A program made the position numbers and the translations under genes. Positions 8,652-17,782 of a stretch of DNA of 64,000 nt are shown one piece after another. Position 1 is the stretch's first letter. Each line of letters starts with the position of its first letter. Origin of the DNA: Streptomyces sp. SID8374 (GTDB taxonomy: Bacteria > Actinomycetota > Actinomycetes > Streptomycetales > Streptomycetaceae); NCBI RefSeq assembly GCF_009865135.1, contig NZ_WWGH01000001.1:3782001-3846000 (forward strand), in the 5' to 3' direction. Under the pieces are notes generated by a model. It ran no database searches and had not been told where the DNA came from. It was given only the letters and a program-made list of their open reading frames with translations.

Positions 8652-9269
8652 TCAGAGCGGGCGGAGCACGGGTTCCTTCTGCACTGCTCCCAGCAGTCGG
8701 TCGAGAGCCATCTCGACGTCCTCCTTCCAGGAGAGCGTCGTCCGCAGCTCCAGCCTCAGCCGCGGGTAGCGGGGGTGGGGCCGTACGGTCTTGAAGCCGA
8801 CCGCCAGCAGATGATCCGCCGGGAGCACACAGCCGAACTCCTCCGCCCGGGCATCCCCGAACGCCTCGATCGCCTTGAAGCCCCGGCGTAGGACGTCCTT
8901 GGCCACCGTCTGCACCATGACACGGCCCAGCCCCTGGCCCTGGTACCCCGGAACGATCAGCCCGGTGATGAGCTGAACGGCGTCGGGGGAGACCGGGCTG
9001 GTGGGAAAGGCCGTGGAGCGAGGGACGTAGGCCGGCGGCGCGTAGAGAACGAACCCCACCGGGACGTCGTCCACATAGACCACCCGGCCGCAGGAGCCCC
9101 ATTCCAGGAGCACCGCGGAGATCCAGGCTTCCTTCTCCAGCTCCGGCTTGCCCGCCTTTACCGCGGCTTCCCCGCTGACCGGGTCAAGCTCCCAGAAGAC
9201 GCACGCACGGCAGCGCTCGGGGAGATCCTGGAGGTTGTCCAGGGTGAGCGGTACAAGCCGACGCCCCAT
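8652..9269 (-). CDS. GNAT-family N-acetyltransferase
   Basis: A 205-residue acetyltransferase of the GNAT fold. The acetyl-CoA binding loop is seen at about 110-125 (GYQGQGLGRVMVQTVA), after the beta4 strand LITGLIVPGY. The N-terminus (RRLVPLTLDNLQDLPERCRACVFWE) is typical of the uncharacterised acetyltransferase found beside parB in Streptomyces. The substrate is unknown. The ATG has GAGGGA about 10 bases upstream. It may be translated after a small membrane-protein frame that ends inside it. It converges on trxA across a shared terminator. Confidence 0.82.
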   Translation of the reverse strand: MGRRLVPLTLDNLQDLPERCRACVFWELDPVSGEAAVKAGKPELEKEAWISAVLLEWGSCGRVVYVDDVPVGFVLYAPPAYVPRSTAFPTSPVSPDAVQLITGLIVPGYQGQGLGRVMVQTVAKDVLRRGFKAIEAFGDARAEEFGCVLPADHLLAVGFKTVRPHPRYPRLRLELRTTLSWKEDVEMALDRLLGAVQKEPVLRPL

Positions 9270-9415
9270 GGCGGCGATCCCTCACTTCTCTCGCCCGCCG
9301 CATCACGTGCGGCCGCCAGCGCGTTCCGTTCGTGGAACAGACTGCCGACGAATCCCCCGACGGCTCCCAGGCCCAGCCCGACCGTCACCAGCCGGCTGCG
9401 GCTCACTGTTCGCAA
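9158..9415 (-). CDS. Possible small membrane protein upstream of the GNAT gene
   Basis: A candidate 85-residue frame from TTG 9415, which has GGAGGAGG about 11 bases upstream. It starts with basic residues and one hydrophobic segment (RLVTVGLGLGAVGGFVGSLF), then a polar tail that overlaps the first 112 bases of the acetyltransferase in another frame. The first half has Streptomyces-like codon choice. The overlap and the odd C-terminus argue against it, so it may be partly or wholly spurious. No function can be given. Confidence 0.3.
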   Translation of the reverse strand: MRTVSRSRLVTVGLGLGAVGGFVGSLFHERNALAAARDAAGERSEGSPPWGVGLYRSPWTTSRISPSAAVRASSGSLTRSAGKPR

Positions 9416-9510
9416 GGTCCCCGCCCTCCTCCGAGGTCGATCACCGTGGATGCGCCATCCCAGATCGCATCGTATCCACCCAGACGTGATGCGGATACCG
9501 AGAAAGGGCA

Positions 9511-9556
9511 AAGGGCGGGCCGTGTTCCGGTGAGTACCGGAACACGGCCCGCCCTT
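9511..9556. terminator. Terminator of parAB
   Basis: A perfect 21-base stem (9511-9531 against 9536-9556) with the 4-base loop GAGT. It lies about 35 bases past the parB stop in the direction of parB transcription. It is very strong but lacks a U tract, as is common in Streptomyces. Confidence 0.85.
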
Positions 9557-9591
9557 CACGCGGTCCTACGGGCGAGCGGCTGCCAGGGAGT

Positions 9592-10671
9592 TCAGCTCTC
9601 GTCGTCCTCGCCGGGCGCCTCGGCGAGCCCACGCTCCAGCACCTTTCCCTCACCCGGGGCGAGGGATCCGAGAATCCGCTCCAGATCCTCCATCGAGGCG
9701 AACTCGACGGTGATCTTCCCCTTCTTCTGGCCCAGATCGACCTTCACCCGGGTCTCGAAGCGGTCGGAGAGCCGGGTCGCCAGATCGGTCAGCGCGGGGG
9801 ACAGCCGCGCACCGGCCCGAGGGCCCTTCGGCTTCTGCGAACTCGTGGGCCGCGACCCCATGAGCGTCACGATCTCCTCGACCGCGCGGACCGAGAGCCC
9901 CTCCGCCACGATGCGGTGGGCCAGCCGGTCCTGCTCCTCGGAGTCGTCCACCGACAGCAGGGCCCGCGCGTGGCCGGCCGAGAGAACGCCCGCCGCCACC
10001 CGCCGCTGCACCGGCGGCGAGAGCCGCAGAAGCCGCAGCGTGTTGGACACCTGGGGCCGGGACCGCCCGATCCGGTCGGCCAGCTGGTCATGGGTGCACT
10101 TGAAGTCCTTGAGGAGCTGGTCGTACGCGGCAGCCTCCTCCAGCGGGTTCAGCTGGGCCCGGTGCAGGTTCTCCAGCAGCGCGTCCAGGAGGAGCTTCTC
10201 GTCGTCCGTGTCCCGGACGATGGTCGGAATGCGCTCCAACCCCGCTTCGCGGCAGGCCCGCAGCCGACGCTCACCCATGATGAGCTCGTAGCGGTCCGCC
10301 CCCACCTTGCGTACGACGACCGGCTGGAGAAGACCCACCTCCTTGATGGAGGTGACCAGCTCGGCCAGAGCGTCCTCGTCGAACACCTCACGGGGCTGGC
10401 GGGGGTTCGGCGTGATCGAACCGATGGGCAGCTCCGCGAAGTACGCACCGGACGTGCCCACCTCCTGCTCCGGCGCGGACGCCGGCTCCGGCACCACCGG
10501 GGACGACGGGAGTGCGGTCACCTTCGCGGCGGCCACCCCCCGCTCCGCCGTCAGAACCGGCCCCCCACCGGGCGCCGAAATACCTCCGGGCCCCGGCACC
10601 TGCTTCTCCTGGGGAGCGGCGGGGATCAGCGCACCGAGCCCACGCCCCAGCCCTCTACGTCGCTCACTCAC
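9592..10671 (-). CDS. parB: Chromosome-partitioning protein ParB
   Basis: A 359-residue centromere-binding CTP switch protein that loads on parS and spreads to form the origin complex. The conserved N-terminus is RGLGRGLGALIP, which also carries the ParA-stimulating region. The ParB/Srx domain follows at about 75-165 (ITPNPRQPREVFDEDALAEL, then MGERRLRACREAGL). The helix-turn-helix is at about 180-220 (CTHDQLADRIGRSRPQVSNT), and the C-terminal dimer domain lies beyond 280. GTG 10671 overlaps the parA stop by 4 bases. Six perfect parS sites occur in this window. Confidence 0.96.
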   Translation of the reverse strand: MSERRRGLGRGLGALIPAAPQEKQVPGPGGISAPGGGPVLTAERGVAAAKVTALPSSPVVPEPASAPEQEVGTSGAYFAELPIGSITPNPRQPREVFDEDALAELVTSIKEVGLLQPVVVRKVGADRYELIMGERRLRACREAGLERIPTIVRDTDDEKLLLDALLENLHRAQLNPLEEAAAYDQLLKDFKCTHDQLADRIGRSRPQVSNTLRLLRLSPPVQRRVAAGVLSAGHARALLSVDDSEEQDRLAHRIVAEGLSVRAVEEIVTLMGSRPTSSQKPKGPRAGARLSPALTDLATRLSDRFETRVKVDLGQKKGKITVEFASMEDLERILGSLAPGEGKVLERGLAEAPGEDDES

Positions 10672-11741
10672 TGAATGCCCTCCGAAACGTTCTGCTGGCT
10701 GTTCTGAATCGCGTGGGCGTGCTGGGCCTCGTAGTGCACCCCGACACCCCGCAGGGCGATCTCACGGGCGGCTTCGAGGTAGGAGAGCGCGCCGCTGGAC
10801 CCGGGATCGTAGGTCAGCACGGTCTGCCCGTAACTCGGCGCCTCGGAGATACGTACGGAACGCGGGATGCTCGTCCGCAGCACCTCATTGCCGAAGTGGG
10901 TACGGACCTCATCGGCGACCTGGGACGCGAGCCTGGTCCTGCCGTCGTACATGGTCAACAGGATCGTGGAGACATGCAGGTCGGGGTTGAGGTGGCCCCG
11001 CACCAGATCGACGTTCCGCAGCAGCTGCCCCAGGCCCTCCAGCGCGTAGTACTCGCACTGGATGGGGATCAGCACCTCCGCCCCGGCCACCATCGCGTTC
11101 ACGGTGAGAAGGCCGAGAGAGGGCGGGCAGTCGATGAGGATGTAGTCGAGGGGCTGCTCGTACGCCTGGATGGCGCGCTGGAGCCGACTCTCGCGCGCCA
11201 CCAGCGACACGAGTTCGATCTCCGCACCGGCGAGATCGATCGTGGCGGGGGCGCAGAAGAGACCCTCGACATCCGGGACCGGCTGGACCACCTCGGAGAG
11301 CGGACGGCTCTCCACCAGGACGTCATAGATGGAGGGGACGTCGGAGTGGTGGTCGATCCCCAGCGCCGTGGAGGCATTGCCCTGCGGGTCGAGGTCGACC
11401 ACCAGGACGCGCGCACCGTGCAGGGCCAGCGAAGCAGCGAGGTTGACCGTCGTGGTCGTCTTGCCGACCCCGCCCTTCTGGTTGGCCACCACCATGACGC
11501 GTGTCCGGTCAGGGCGAGGCAGCCCCTCACCGGCACGGCCGAGGGCCTCTACGGCCAGCTGGGCGGCGCGACCGATGGGGGTGTCGTCCATCGGCGGCGG
11601 TGTTTCACGTGAAACACCCTCCCCCACGGACTCGCTTCGGGGACCGGGGACCGGATCGGTCATCGGTCCCGCGATGTTGGCGTCGGACCGCAACGGTTCA
11701 CTCTCCTCGACTACAGGCTCGCAATGAGCAGAGCCTGCCAT
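10668..11741 (-). CDS. parA: Chromosome-partitioning ATPase ParA
   Basis: A deviant Walker ATPase (Soj/ParA) that segregates and anchors origins together with ParB. The signature KGGVGKTTT lies near residue 88 of the chosen product, followed by DLDPQGNAS and the switch region DYILIDCPPSLG. ATG 11741 gives 357 residues. The same frame continues upstream to 11921, but that stretch contains a parS site and DnaA boxes and is more likely promoter DNA. A further ATG at 11663 is possible. parS site 4 lies within the gene, coding for VSRET in the disordered N-terminal tail. It forms an operon with parB. Confidence 0.94.
   Translation of the reverse strand: MAGSAHCEPVVEESEPLRSDANIAGPMTDPVPGPRSESVGEGVSRETPPPMDDTPIGRAAQLAVEALGRAGEGLPRPDRTRVMVVANQKGGVGKTTTTVNLAASLALHGARVLVVDLDPQGNASTALGIDHHSDVPSIYDVLVESRPLSEVVQPVPDVEGLFCAPATIDLAGAEIELVSLVARESRLQRAIQAYEQPLDYILIDCPPSLGLLTVNAMVAGAEVLIPIQCEYYALEGLGQLLRNVDLVRGHLNPDLHVSTILLTMYDGRTRLASQVADEVRTHFGNEVLRTSIPRSVRISEAPSYGQTVLTYDPGSSGALSYLEAAREIALRGVGVHYEAQHAHAIQNSQQNVSEGIQ
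11602..11615. promoter_or_regulatory. parS site 4 (ParB binding)
   Basis: A perfect GTTTCACGTGAAAC inside the 5' part of parA, read as V-S-R-E-T like the sites in the anti-sigma gene. ParB binding here could feed back on parAB expression. Confidence 0.95.
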
Positions 11742-11777
11742 GCTTTCGGGGTCGTGAACCAGCGAGGCCCGCTGTTC

Positions 11778-11804
11778 TGTGGATGAATCCGCGTGTGTGG
11801 ACAA
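11778..11804. promoter_or_regulatory. DnaA boxes upstream of parA
   Basis: TGTGGACAA at 11796-11804 is a perfect reverse TTGTCCACA. TGTGGATGA at 11778-11786 differs from the reverse of TTATCCACA by one base. Both lie 37-63 bases upstream of the chosen parA start, so DnaA may influence parAB transcription. Confidence 0.6.
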
Positions 11805-11887
11805 CTCGGTAACCCGTACGGGCTTCCGGTCGCGCGGTGTAGCAGCCGCACGACCGCGGCCGATGATTCCCTGCAGCAGAGAGCGAC

Positions 11888-11901
11888 GTTTCACGTGAAA
11901 C
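11888..11901. promoter_or_regulatory. parS site 5 (ParB binding)
   Basis: A perfect GTTTCACGTGAAAC in the region upstream of parA, about 150 bases before its start. Confidence 0.95.
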
Positions 11902-12058
11902 ACGATGCCCCCGCGGCGCAACTACCAGGCCACGACACTCCGCAGGGGGTACGAATGGCTACTTTTCCGGCATTTCCCTGCTAGACGGCAGAGATCACCC
12001 GGAAGGGGCCAGGGCGGACGTTCCCCGTCGGCCCGGCCGTGGCACAGCCGGCCGCCCC

Positions 12059-12775
12059 TCAGCGGCGCCGACGGGTGCGCCCCACCCGCGCGGCCTTGGC
12101 CCTCTTTGCGGCGAACCTCACACCGCCCGGGCTCTCGCCCACCACCACACGCACCACCGTGGAGAGCGGATCGACCACGCCCTCACCGACCTGGAGCACC
12201 TCGGTCTCCAGCACACCGAGCTTGCTCAGAGCGGCCCTGGCACCGTTGATCTCCTCCTCGGCCGTGTCGCCCTTCAGCGCGAGCATCTCCCCGTAGGGAC
12301 GCAGCAGGGGCACACCCCAGCCGGCCAGCCGGTCCAGCGGCGCCACGGCGCGGGCGGTCACGACATGGACGGGCTGGAGCGTCCCGAGGACCTCCTCGGC
12401 CCGCCCGCGTACCACCGTCACATGGTCCAGGCCGAGCAGTTCGACGACCTCCTGGAGGAAGTTCGTCCGGCGCAGGAGCGGCTCCAGCAAGGTGATCTTG
12501 AGGTCGGGGCGTACCAGGGCCAGCGGGATGCCGGGGAGGCCCGCGCCCGAGCCCACATCGCAGACCGTGACGCCTTCCGGCACCACCTCGGAGAGCACCG
12601 CGCAGTTCAGCAGGTGCCGCTCCCACAGCCGGGGCACCTCACGCGGTCCGATCAGGCCACGCTTCACCCCGGCATCGGCGAGGAGCTCCGCGTACCGGAC
12701 AGCCTCCGGGAAGAGCTCTCCGAATACCGCCTGCGCCTCTTCAGGTGCCTGGGGGAGCTCTGCAGCGTCCGTCAC
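12059..12775 (-). CDS. rsmG: 16S rRNA (guanine-N7) methyltransferase RsmG
   Basis: About 238 residues from GTG 12775, with GGAAGGA at 12784-12790. A GTG at 12799 in frame is the alternative. The SAM-binding motif is [19 protein letters not shown], near residue 80, followed by [16 protein letters not shown] and [10 protein letters not shown]. It methylates a guanine in the 530 loop of 16S rRNA. Loss of this enzyme in Streptomyces gives low-level streptomycin resistance and raised antibiotic production (known for the family). It belongs to the minus-strand rpmH-to-parB block. The C-terminus is an arginine-rich tail. Confidence 0.95.
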   Translation of the reverse strand: MTDAAELPQAPEEAQAVFGELFPEAVRYAELLADAGVKRGLIGPREVPRLWERHLLNCAVLSEVVPEGVTVCDVGSGAGLPGIPLALVRPDLKITLLEPLLRRTNFLQEVVELLGLDHVTVVRGRAEEVLGTLQPVHVVTARAVAPLDRLAGWGVPLLRPYGEMLALKGDTAEEEINGARAALSKLGVLETEVLQVGEGVVDPLSTVVRVVVGESPGGVRFAAKRAKAARVGRTRRRR

Positions 12776-12838
12776 GGGGACCGTCCTTCCGTACCGCACT
12801 AGCGCACTGTGGGTGGCTGACTATCAGGCTGACAAAGA

Positions 12839-12868
12839 TCGGCCCCGCCTGCGAACAGACGGGGCCGA
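12839..12868 (-). terminator. Hairpin after khpB
   Basis: TCGGCCCCG at 12839-12847 pairs with CGGGGCCGA at 12860-12868, and the inner CTG/CAG closes on a CGAA tetraloop. It lies between the khpB stop and the rsmG start and probably ends or attenuates the rpmH operon. Confidence 0.65.
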
Positions 12869-12884
12869 CAGTACAAGGATCCGG

Positions 12885-13397
12885 TCAGGCCGGGAGAACG
12901 ACGACGAAGCGCTGCGGCTCCTCGCCCTCCGACTCGCTCCGGAGACCGGCTGCGGCGATCGCGTCGTGCACGACCTTGCGCTCGAACGGCGTCATCGGGT
13001 CCAGCTTGACCGGCTGCCCCGAGGTCTTGACGTCGTTGGCCGCCTTGGCGCCCAGCTCGGCGAGGATCTCCCGCTTCTTGGCCCGGAAGCCGCCGATGTC
13101 CAGCATCAGACGGCTGCGGTCGCCGGTCTCCCGGTGGACCGCCAGCCGGGTCAGCTCCTGGAGCGCCTCCAGCACCTCACCGTCGCGGCCCACGAGCTTC
13201 TGGAGCTCACGCGCCGAGTCGCTGATGATCGAGACCGCTGCCCGGTCCGCCTCGACGTCCATGTCGATGTCGCCGTCGAGGTCGGCGATGTCCAGCAGGC
13301 CTTCGAGGTAGTCGGCCGCGATCTCACCCTCCTGCTCCAGGCGGGTCAGAGTGTCGCTGCCCTCGGCGGCGGCCGTGGAGGTGGTGCCTTCCGTCAC
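12885..13397 (-). CDS. khpB: RNA-binding protein KhpB (Jag, KH and R3H domains)
   Basis: A 170-residue cytoplasmic RNA-binding protein. The acidic N-terminal part (about 1-55) lacks the long Jag linker. A KH-II domain covers about 55-100 (VGRDGEVLEALQELTRLAVH). The R3H domain covers about 110-165 (LDPMTPFERKVVHDAIAAAG). GTG 13397 has AGGAG eight bases upstream, and the yidC stop at 13412 is only 14 bases before it, so the genes are coupled. The order yidC-khpB-rsmG is standard in bacteria. The reading frame is open far upstream, but that part is a shadow of yidC. Confidence 0.92.
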   Translation of the reverse strand: MTEGTTSTAAAEGSDTLTRLEQEGEIAADYLEGLLDIADLDGDIDMDVEADRAAVSIISDSARELQKLVGRDGEVLEALQELTRLAVHRETGDRSRLMLDIGGFRAKKREILAELGAKAANDVKTSGQPVKLDPMTPFERKVVHDAIAAAGLRSESEGEEPQRFVVVLPA

Positions 13398-13411
13398 GGG
13401 TGGACTCCTTC

Positions 13412-14665
13412 TTACTTCTTGGACGGGTGCTTGGGCCGCTGCGGGCCCTTGCGCTGTCCGGACTTGGCTTGGCGTGAGGAGCCGGAGGCGGACTTGCCCG
13501 CCGACGTCGGCTTGTCCTGCGGTGCGTCCTGCTTCTGGAGCGAGGTCTTGGAGCCGGCCGCGGGCTCGTCCTTGGGCGCACCGGCGGTGGCGGCCGTCTG
13601 GCGCTTCGCCTTGGTCTGCCGCTTGGGCTGCTGGCGCTTGGGAGCCGCACCGCCCTCGGCCTCGAGGACGGCCGTCTCGCTCTTCTGGACGGTGCCGTCC
13701 TCCTGAGCCGCGAGGCCCTTCTTGCTCAGCCCGGTGATGAACTTGCGCTCGATGTCGTTGCGGTCGGGGCCCTTGGCCACGATCGCCTTGACGGTCCTGC
13801 GCTGGGTCCGGCCACGGACCTGCCCGCGGGAGTCCACGGTCTTGAGCACCCGCTGGAGGTAGGCGTCCTGCGCCTTGCTGCCCGGCGTCGGGTTCTGGTT
13901 GATCACGTACATCTGCTGACCCATGGTCCAGACGTTCGTGGTCAGCCAGTAGACGAGGACACCGACGGGGAAGTTGACGCCCATCACGGCGAAGATGACC
14001 GGGAAGATGTACATCAGCATCTTCTGCTGCTGCATGTACGGGGTCTTCACCGTCAGGTCGACGTTCTTCGTCATCAGCTGGCGCTGGGTGAAGAACTGCG
14101 AGGCCGACATCAGCACGATCATGACGGCGGTGACGACCCGGACGTCCAGCAGCGTGGCGTCGAGGGAGGTGAGCTTGTCGACGCTGTCGGTGAACTTCGC
14201 GGCGAGCGGTGCACCGAAGATGTGGGCCTGACGGGCGCTGTCGAGGAGGTCCTGGTTGATCGCGCCGATCTTCTTGCCCGAGGCGATGGACGACAGCACG
14301 TGGTACAGGGCGAAGAAGAACGGGGACTGCGCCAGGATCGGAAGGCACGAGGAGAGCGGGTTGGTACCCGTCTCCTTGTACAGCTTCATCATCTCTTCGG
14401 ACTGACGCTGCTTGTCGTTCTTGTAGCGCTCCTGGATCGCCTTCATCTTCGGCTGGAGCACCTGCATGTTGCGGGTCGACTTGATCTGCTTCACGAAGAG
14501 CGGGATCAGGCAGATCCGGATCAGCACCACCAGGGACACGATGGACAGGCCCCAGGCCCACCCGGAGTCATCGCCGAACAGCGCTCCGTAGACCTTGTGG
14601 AACTGGACGATGACCCACGAGACAGGCGTGGTGATAAAGCTGAACAGACTGGCAATCGTGTCCAC
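13412..14665 (-). CDS. yidC: Membrane protein insertase YidC
   Basis: A 417-residue Oxa1/YidC-type insertase that places proteins in the cytoplasmic membrane, alone or with SecYEG. It has five hydrophobic segments between residues 1 and about 270, and the conserved core reads [18 protein letters not shown] and [19 protein letters not shown]. As in other Gram-positive forms there is no large periplasmic domain. After the last helix comes a long, basic, lysine- and glutamine-rich tail (about 290-417) that can contact ribosomes. GTG 14665 follows yidD by 3 bases. Confidence 0.95.
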   Translation of the reverse strand: MDTIASLFSFITTPVSWVIVQFHKVYGALFGDDSGWAWGLSIVSLVVLIRICLIPLFVKQIKSTRNMQVLQPKMKAIQERYKNDKQRQSEEMMKLYKETGTNPLSSCLPILAQSPFFFALYHVLSSIASGKKIGAINQDLLDSARQAHIFGAPLAAKFTDSVDKLTSLDATLLDVRVVTAVMIVLMSASQFFTQRQLMTKNVDLTVKTPYMQQQKMLMYIFPVIFAVMGVNFPVGVLVYWLTTNVWTMGQQMYVINQNPTPGSKAQDAYLQRVLKTVDSRGQVRGRTQRRTVKAIVAKGPDRNDIERKFITGLSKKGLAAQEDGTVQKSETAVLEAEGGAAPKRQQPKRQTKAKRQTAATAGAPKDEPAAGSKTSLQKQDAPQDKPTSAGKSASGSSRQAKSGQRKGPQRPKHPSKK

Positions 14666-14668
14666 TAA

Positions 14669-15028
14669 TCAGGCTCCTTGAGCATTGGGCGAGGTCTCTG
14701 TGGCCGGGCTCGGAGGTTCGGAGACCGACCCCCCGGACGGCACATCAGCGGCGGGCTCCCCGCCCTTGCCGCCGCGCAGGCCGTTGCGCAGCAGCTCGTG
14801 CCACCGCGGACGCTTGCGTGGCGGGACATGGTCCACACCGCCGGGTGACCACGGATTGCACCGCAGGATGCGCCAGGCGGTCAGCGCTGTTCCCTTGATC
14901 GCACCGTGCCGGTCGATAGCCGTATATCCATAGTGGGAACACGACGGGTAGTAACGGCAGACAGGCCCGAGGAGTGGGCTGATCGTCCACTGGTACAGCT
15001 TGATGAGGGCAAGCAGCGGGTACTTCAT
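14669..15028 (-). CDS. yidD: Membrane protein insertion efficiency factor YidD
   Basis: A 119-residue amphipathic protein of the YidD (HlyA) family, which helps YidC-dependent insertion. It carries the family cysteines and aromatic core ([19 protein letters not shown]) and [14 protein letters not shown] at about 57-70. A proline- and serine-rich tail follows. Its ATG overlaps the rnpA stop by 4 bases (ATGA), and yidC starts 3 bases after its stop, so rnpA, yidD and yidC are translationally linked. Confidence 0.94.
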   Translation of the reverse strand: MKYPLLALIKLYQWTISPLLGPVCRYYPSCSHYGYTAIDRHGAIKGTALTAWRILRCNPWSPGGVDHVPPRKRPRWHELLRNGLRGGKGGEPAADVPSGGSVSEPPSPATETSPNAQGA

Positions 15029-15396
15029 CTCGCGCCCCCTCCCAGCAGCCGCTGAAGGGCGGCGTCCAGGTCTCGGGCCAGCTGTGCATGGTCGGCGTCG
15101 CCCGCACCGGGCAGCGCTCGTACGACAACAAGGCTACCGGGGGGCAACTGCGCCAGCCGGTCACGGACCAGATGGCGAAGCCTGCGCTTCACCGCGGTGC
15201 GGACGACCGCACCTCCCACCGCTTTGCTGACAACGAAACCCGCACGCGGCGGGGGAACAGTCTCCCCAGTCACGTGCGGGTCCGTTTCACCGCTGCGTAG
15301 ATGGACGACGAGCAGTGGACGTCCGGCTCGGCGTCCTCGTCGTACCGCGGTCGCGAAGTCCTCGCGCCGCCTCAGCCGATTCTCGGTAGGCAGCAC
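15025..15396 (-). CDS. rnpA: Ribonuclease P protein component
   Basis: A basic protein of 123 residues that binds the RNase P RNA and helps mature tRNA 5' ends. It begins [13 protein letters not shown] and contains the RNR-type signature [18 protein letters not shown] at about 65-82. GTG 15396 gives the usual family start; the upstream open frame continues into rpmH and is not coding. rpmH ends 19 bases before it, the standard rpmH-rnpA pairing. Confidence 0.95.
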   Translation of the reverse strand: MLPTENRLRRREDFATAVRRGRRAGRPLLVVHLRSGETDPHVTGETVPPPRAGFVVSKAVGGAVVRTAVKRRLRHLVRDRLAQLPPGSLVVVRALPGAGDADHAQLARDLDAALQRLLGGGAR

Positions 15397-15415
15397 GTCA
15401 TGGACCTGTGAGCGA

Positions 15416-15553
15416 TCAGGCGGACAGGCTGCTGCGGCCCTTGCCGCGGCGGTTCGCGAGGATCGCGCGGCCGGCACGGGTACGCATGCGCAGACGGAAG
15501 CCGTGGGTCTTGGCGCGACGGCGGTTGTTCGGCTGGAAGGTGCGCTTGCTCAC
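15416..15553 (-). CDS. rpmH: 50S ribosomal protein L34
   Basis: A 45-residue, arginine-rich ribosomal protein, starting with GTG 15553 and reading [19 protein letters not shown] with the C-terminus GKGRSSLSA. It is the first gene of the minus-strand rpmH-rnpA-yidD-yidC-khpB operon, transcribed away from dnaA. The sequence matches the universal L34 pattern throughout. Confidence 0.97.
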
Positions 15554-15721
15554 TCGGGGGCTCCAGAAATGATTCGTGTCTTGGCGGGACATCGCCTGGC
15601 TGTCACCGTGCGCCCACGAGGAACTCGCGTAAACGCCTTAGTGCACCGCTTCACAATCACAGATCGTGATCTTTGCCCATCGGAGGCAGGCGGCAGCAGC
15701 CATCGACAACTCGACCTGGTC

Positions 15722-15751
15722 ACGGTACGCGCGGCTACGCCATCCGGTCAA
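15722..15751 (-). promoter_or_regulatory. Probable rpmH promoter
   Basis: On the minus strand TTGACC (15746-15751) is followed, after 18 bases, by TACCGT (15722-15727), a fair vegetative (HrdB-type) promoter. It lies about 170 bases upstream of rpmH. Confidence 0.45.
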
Positions 15752-15773
15752 ACCGGCTCCGCACGACCCCCCA

Positions 15774-15794
15774 TTGTGCACAGCCTGTGGACAA
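15774..15794. promoter_or_regulatory. DnaA boxes of the dnaA promoter
   Basis: TGTGGACAA at 15786-15794 is a perfect reverse DnaA box. TTGTGCACA at 15774-15782 is a forward box with one change. The facing pair lies about 140 bases before the dnaA start and fits the known autorepression of dnaA in Streptomyces. Confidence 0.8.
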
Positions 15795-15934
15795 CAACTT
15801 GAACCACGCGGCCCGGCCTGACTACCGTGGCTGAACTCCGGTTCTTTTCCTTCCCGACTGCCGGGCCTCACCCATCCCGACCCATCCCGTCCCGAGAACC
15901 ACACATTCGTGGGACATGCGAGAGAGCGTGCCTT

Positions 15935-17782
15935 GTGGCTGACGTACCTGCCGATCTTGCCGCAGTGTGGCCACGAGTGCTGGAACAACTCCTCGGGGAG
16001 GGCCAGCAGGGCATCGAGCCGAAGGACAAGCAGTGGATCGAACGCTGCCAGCCGCTGGCACTCGTCGCCGACACCGCACTCCTGGCCGTCCCCAATGAAT
16101 GGGGCAAGCGCGTGCTCGAGAGCCGCCTCGCGCCGCTCCTCAGCGAGACGCTGACCCGCGAGTGCGGCCGCCCCATCCGGATCGCGATCACCGTCGACGA
16201 CTCCGCGGGCGAACCGCCCTCCCCGCCTGCGCCTCCGATGCACCAGTCGCACCAGAGCCAGCAGGGACACCGCTACCAGGGCCAGCCGCGCGACGACTCA
16301 CGCGACGACGGCTACGACGGCTACGGCCACCGCCCCTCCGACGACGGCATGCCGACGGCCCGCCCGGCCTACCCCGACTACCAGCAGCAGCGCCCCGAGC
16401 CGGGCGCCTGGCCGCGTACCCAGGAGGACCTCTCCTGGCAGCAGCCGCGCCACGGGGGCTACCAGGACCGCGAGCAGCCCCCGTCCGACACCTACCGCGA
16501 GACCGAGTCGTACCGCGACCAGCCCTCCGAGCAGTGGCGTGAGCCCTACGGCACCGGCCGCCCCCAGCAGCCGCAGCACGACTACCGGTCGCAGCCGCCC
16601 GAGCGCCAGGGGTACGAGCAGCAGCGCGACCGCCACGACCAGCACGACCAGCAGCACCGCCAGGGCGGGCCGGGCCCCGGGCGCACCGGTGGCCCGGGTC
16701 CCGGCCCGATGGGCGCCCAGCCGGCGCCCGCGCCGGGACCGGGGGAGCCGCACGCCCGGCTGAACCCGAAGTACCTCTTCGACACCTTCGTGATCGGGGC
16801 CTCCAACCGGTTCGCGCACGCCGCGGCCGTGGCCGTCGCCGAGGCACCCGCCAAGGCGTACAACCCCCTCTTCATCTACGGGGAGTCGGGGCTCGGCAAG
16901 ACCCACCTGCTGCACGCGATCGGGCACTACGCCCGCAGCCTCTACCCGGGCACCCGGGTGCGGTACGTGAGCTCGGAGGAGTTCACCAACGAGTTCATCA
17001 ACTCGATCCGCGACGGCAAGGGCGACACCTTCCGCAAGCGGTACCGCGATGTCGACATCCTCCTGGTCGACGACATCCAGTTCCTGGCGAGCAAGGAGTC
17101 GACGCAGGAGGAGTTCTTCCACACCTTCAATACGCTGCACAACGCGAACAAGCAGATCGTGCTCTCCTCGGACCGGCCGCCCAAGCAGCTGGTGACGCTG
17201 GAGGACCGGCTGCGCAACCGCTTCGAGTGGGGTCTGACCACCGACGTCCAGCCGCCCGAGCTGGAGACCCGGATCGCCATCCTCCGTAAGAAAGCGGTGC
17301 AGGAGCAGCTGAACGCGCCTCCGGAGGTGCTGGAGTTCATCGCCTCGCGGATCTCGCGCAACATCCGTGAGCTGGAGGGCGCCCTGATCCGGGTGACGGC
17401 CTTCGCCTCCCTCAACCGGCAGCCGGTGGACCTCGGGCTGACGGAGATCGTGCTGAAGGACCTGATCCCGGGCGGCGAGGAGTCGGCGCCGGAGATCACC
17501 GCGCCGGCCATCATGGCGGCCACCGCGGACTACTTCGGCCTCACCGTGGAGGACCTCTGCGGATCCTCGCGCAGCCGGGTCCTGGTGACGGCGCGCCAGA
17601 TCGCCATGTATCTGTGCCGGGAGCTCACCGATCTCTCGCTGCCGAAGATCGGCGCCCAGTTCGGCGGCCGCGACCATACGACGGTGATGCACGCGGACCG
17701 GAAGATCCGGGCGCTGATGGCGGAGCGCCGCTCCATCTACAACCAGGTCACCGAGCTCACCAACCGCATCAAGAACGGCTGA
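15935..17782 (+). CDS. dnaA: Chromosomal replication initiator DnaA
   Basis: A 615-residue AAA+ initiator that binds DnaA boxes in oriC and opens the duplex. Domain I covers about 1-90 ([19 protein letters not shown]). Domain II, about 90-265, is long, disordered and rich in Q, R, P and G, as in other Streptomyces DnaA proteins. The ATPase domain starts at about 280, with Walker A GESGLGKT at 316-323 and Walker [13 protein letters not shown]. Domain IV carries the box-recognition helix ([14 protein letters not shown]). GTG 15935 follows a GAGAGAG stretch. The box pair in its promoter suggests autoregulation. oriC lies immediately downstream. Confidence 0.98.
   Translation: MADVPADLAAVWPRVLEQLLGEGQQGIEPKDKQWIERCQPLALVADTALLAVPNEWGKRVLESRLAPLLSETLTRECGRPIRIAITVDDSAGEPPSPPAPPMHQSHQSQQGHRYQGQPRDDSRDDGYDGYGHRPSDDGMPTARPAYPDYQQQRPEPGAWPRTQEDLSWQQPRHGGYQDREQPPSDTYRETESYRDQPSEQWREPYGTGRPQQPQHDYRSQPPERQGYEQQRDRHDQHDQQHRQGGPGPGRTGGPGPGPMGAQPAPAPGPGEPHARLNPKYLFDTFVIGASNRFAHAAAVAVAEAPAKAYNPLFIYGESGLGKTHLLHAIGHYARSLYPGTRVRYVSSEEFTNEFINSIRDGKGDTFRKRYRDVDILLVDDIQFLASKESTQEEFFHTFNTLHNANKQIVLSSDRPPKQLVTLEDRLRNRFEWGLTTDVQPPELETRIAILRKKAVQEQLNAPPEVLEFIASRISRNIRELEGALIRVTAFASLNRQPVDLGLTEIVLKDLIPGGEESAPEITAPAIMAATADYFGLTVEDLCGSSRSRVLVTARQIAMYLCRELTDLSLPKIGAQFGGRDHTTVMHADRKIRALMAERRSIYNQVTELTNRIKNG

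Larger units (their letters stand above)
11742..12058. other. parA-rsmG intergenic region
   Basis: This 317-base gap holds two DnaA boxes (11778-11804) and parS site 5 (11888-11901), and must contain the parAB promoter. I see no convincing open frame. The part at 11902-12058 next to rsmG shows nothing I can name. Confidence 0.6.
15554..15934. other. rpmH-dnaA divergent intergenic region
   Basis: This 381-base region holds the promoters of both the rpmH operon and dnaA. I see a probable rpmH promoter at 15722-15751 and two DnaA boxes at 15774-15794. The dnaA frame stays open upstream of its GTG, to 15827, but that is probably leader. Confidence 0.6.

Noticed and set aside
11742..11921. N-terminal extension of ParA by 60 residues
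   Set aside because: The stretch holds a parS site and DnaA boxes and is not like the ParA N-terminus; kept as promoter DNA, though a longer form cannot be fully excluded.
12885..14561. A fused YidC-KhpB reading frame
   Set aside because: The upstream part is a different frame from yidC. KhpB has its own GTG and AGGAG at 13397, and the yidC frame is intact to 13412.
15301..15553. No protein gene between rnpA and dnaA at first glance
   Set aside because: A closer reading shows rpmH (45 codons), too short for usual length cut-offs; it was therefore added.
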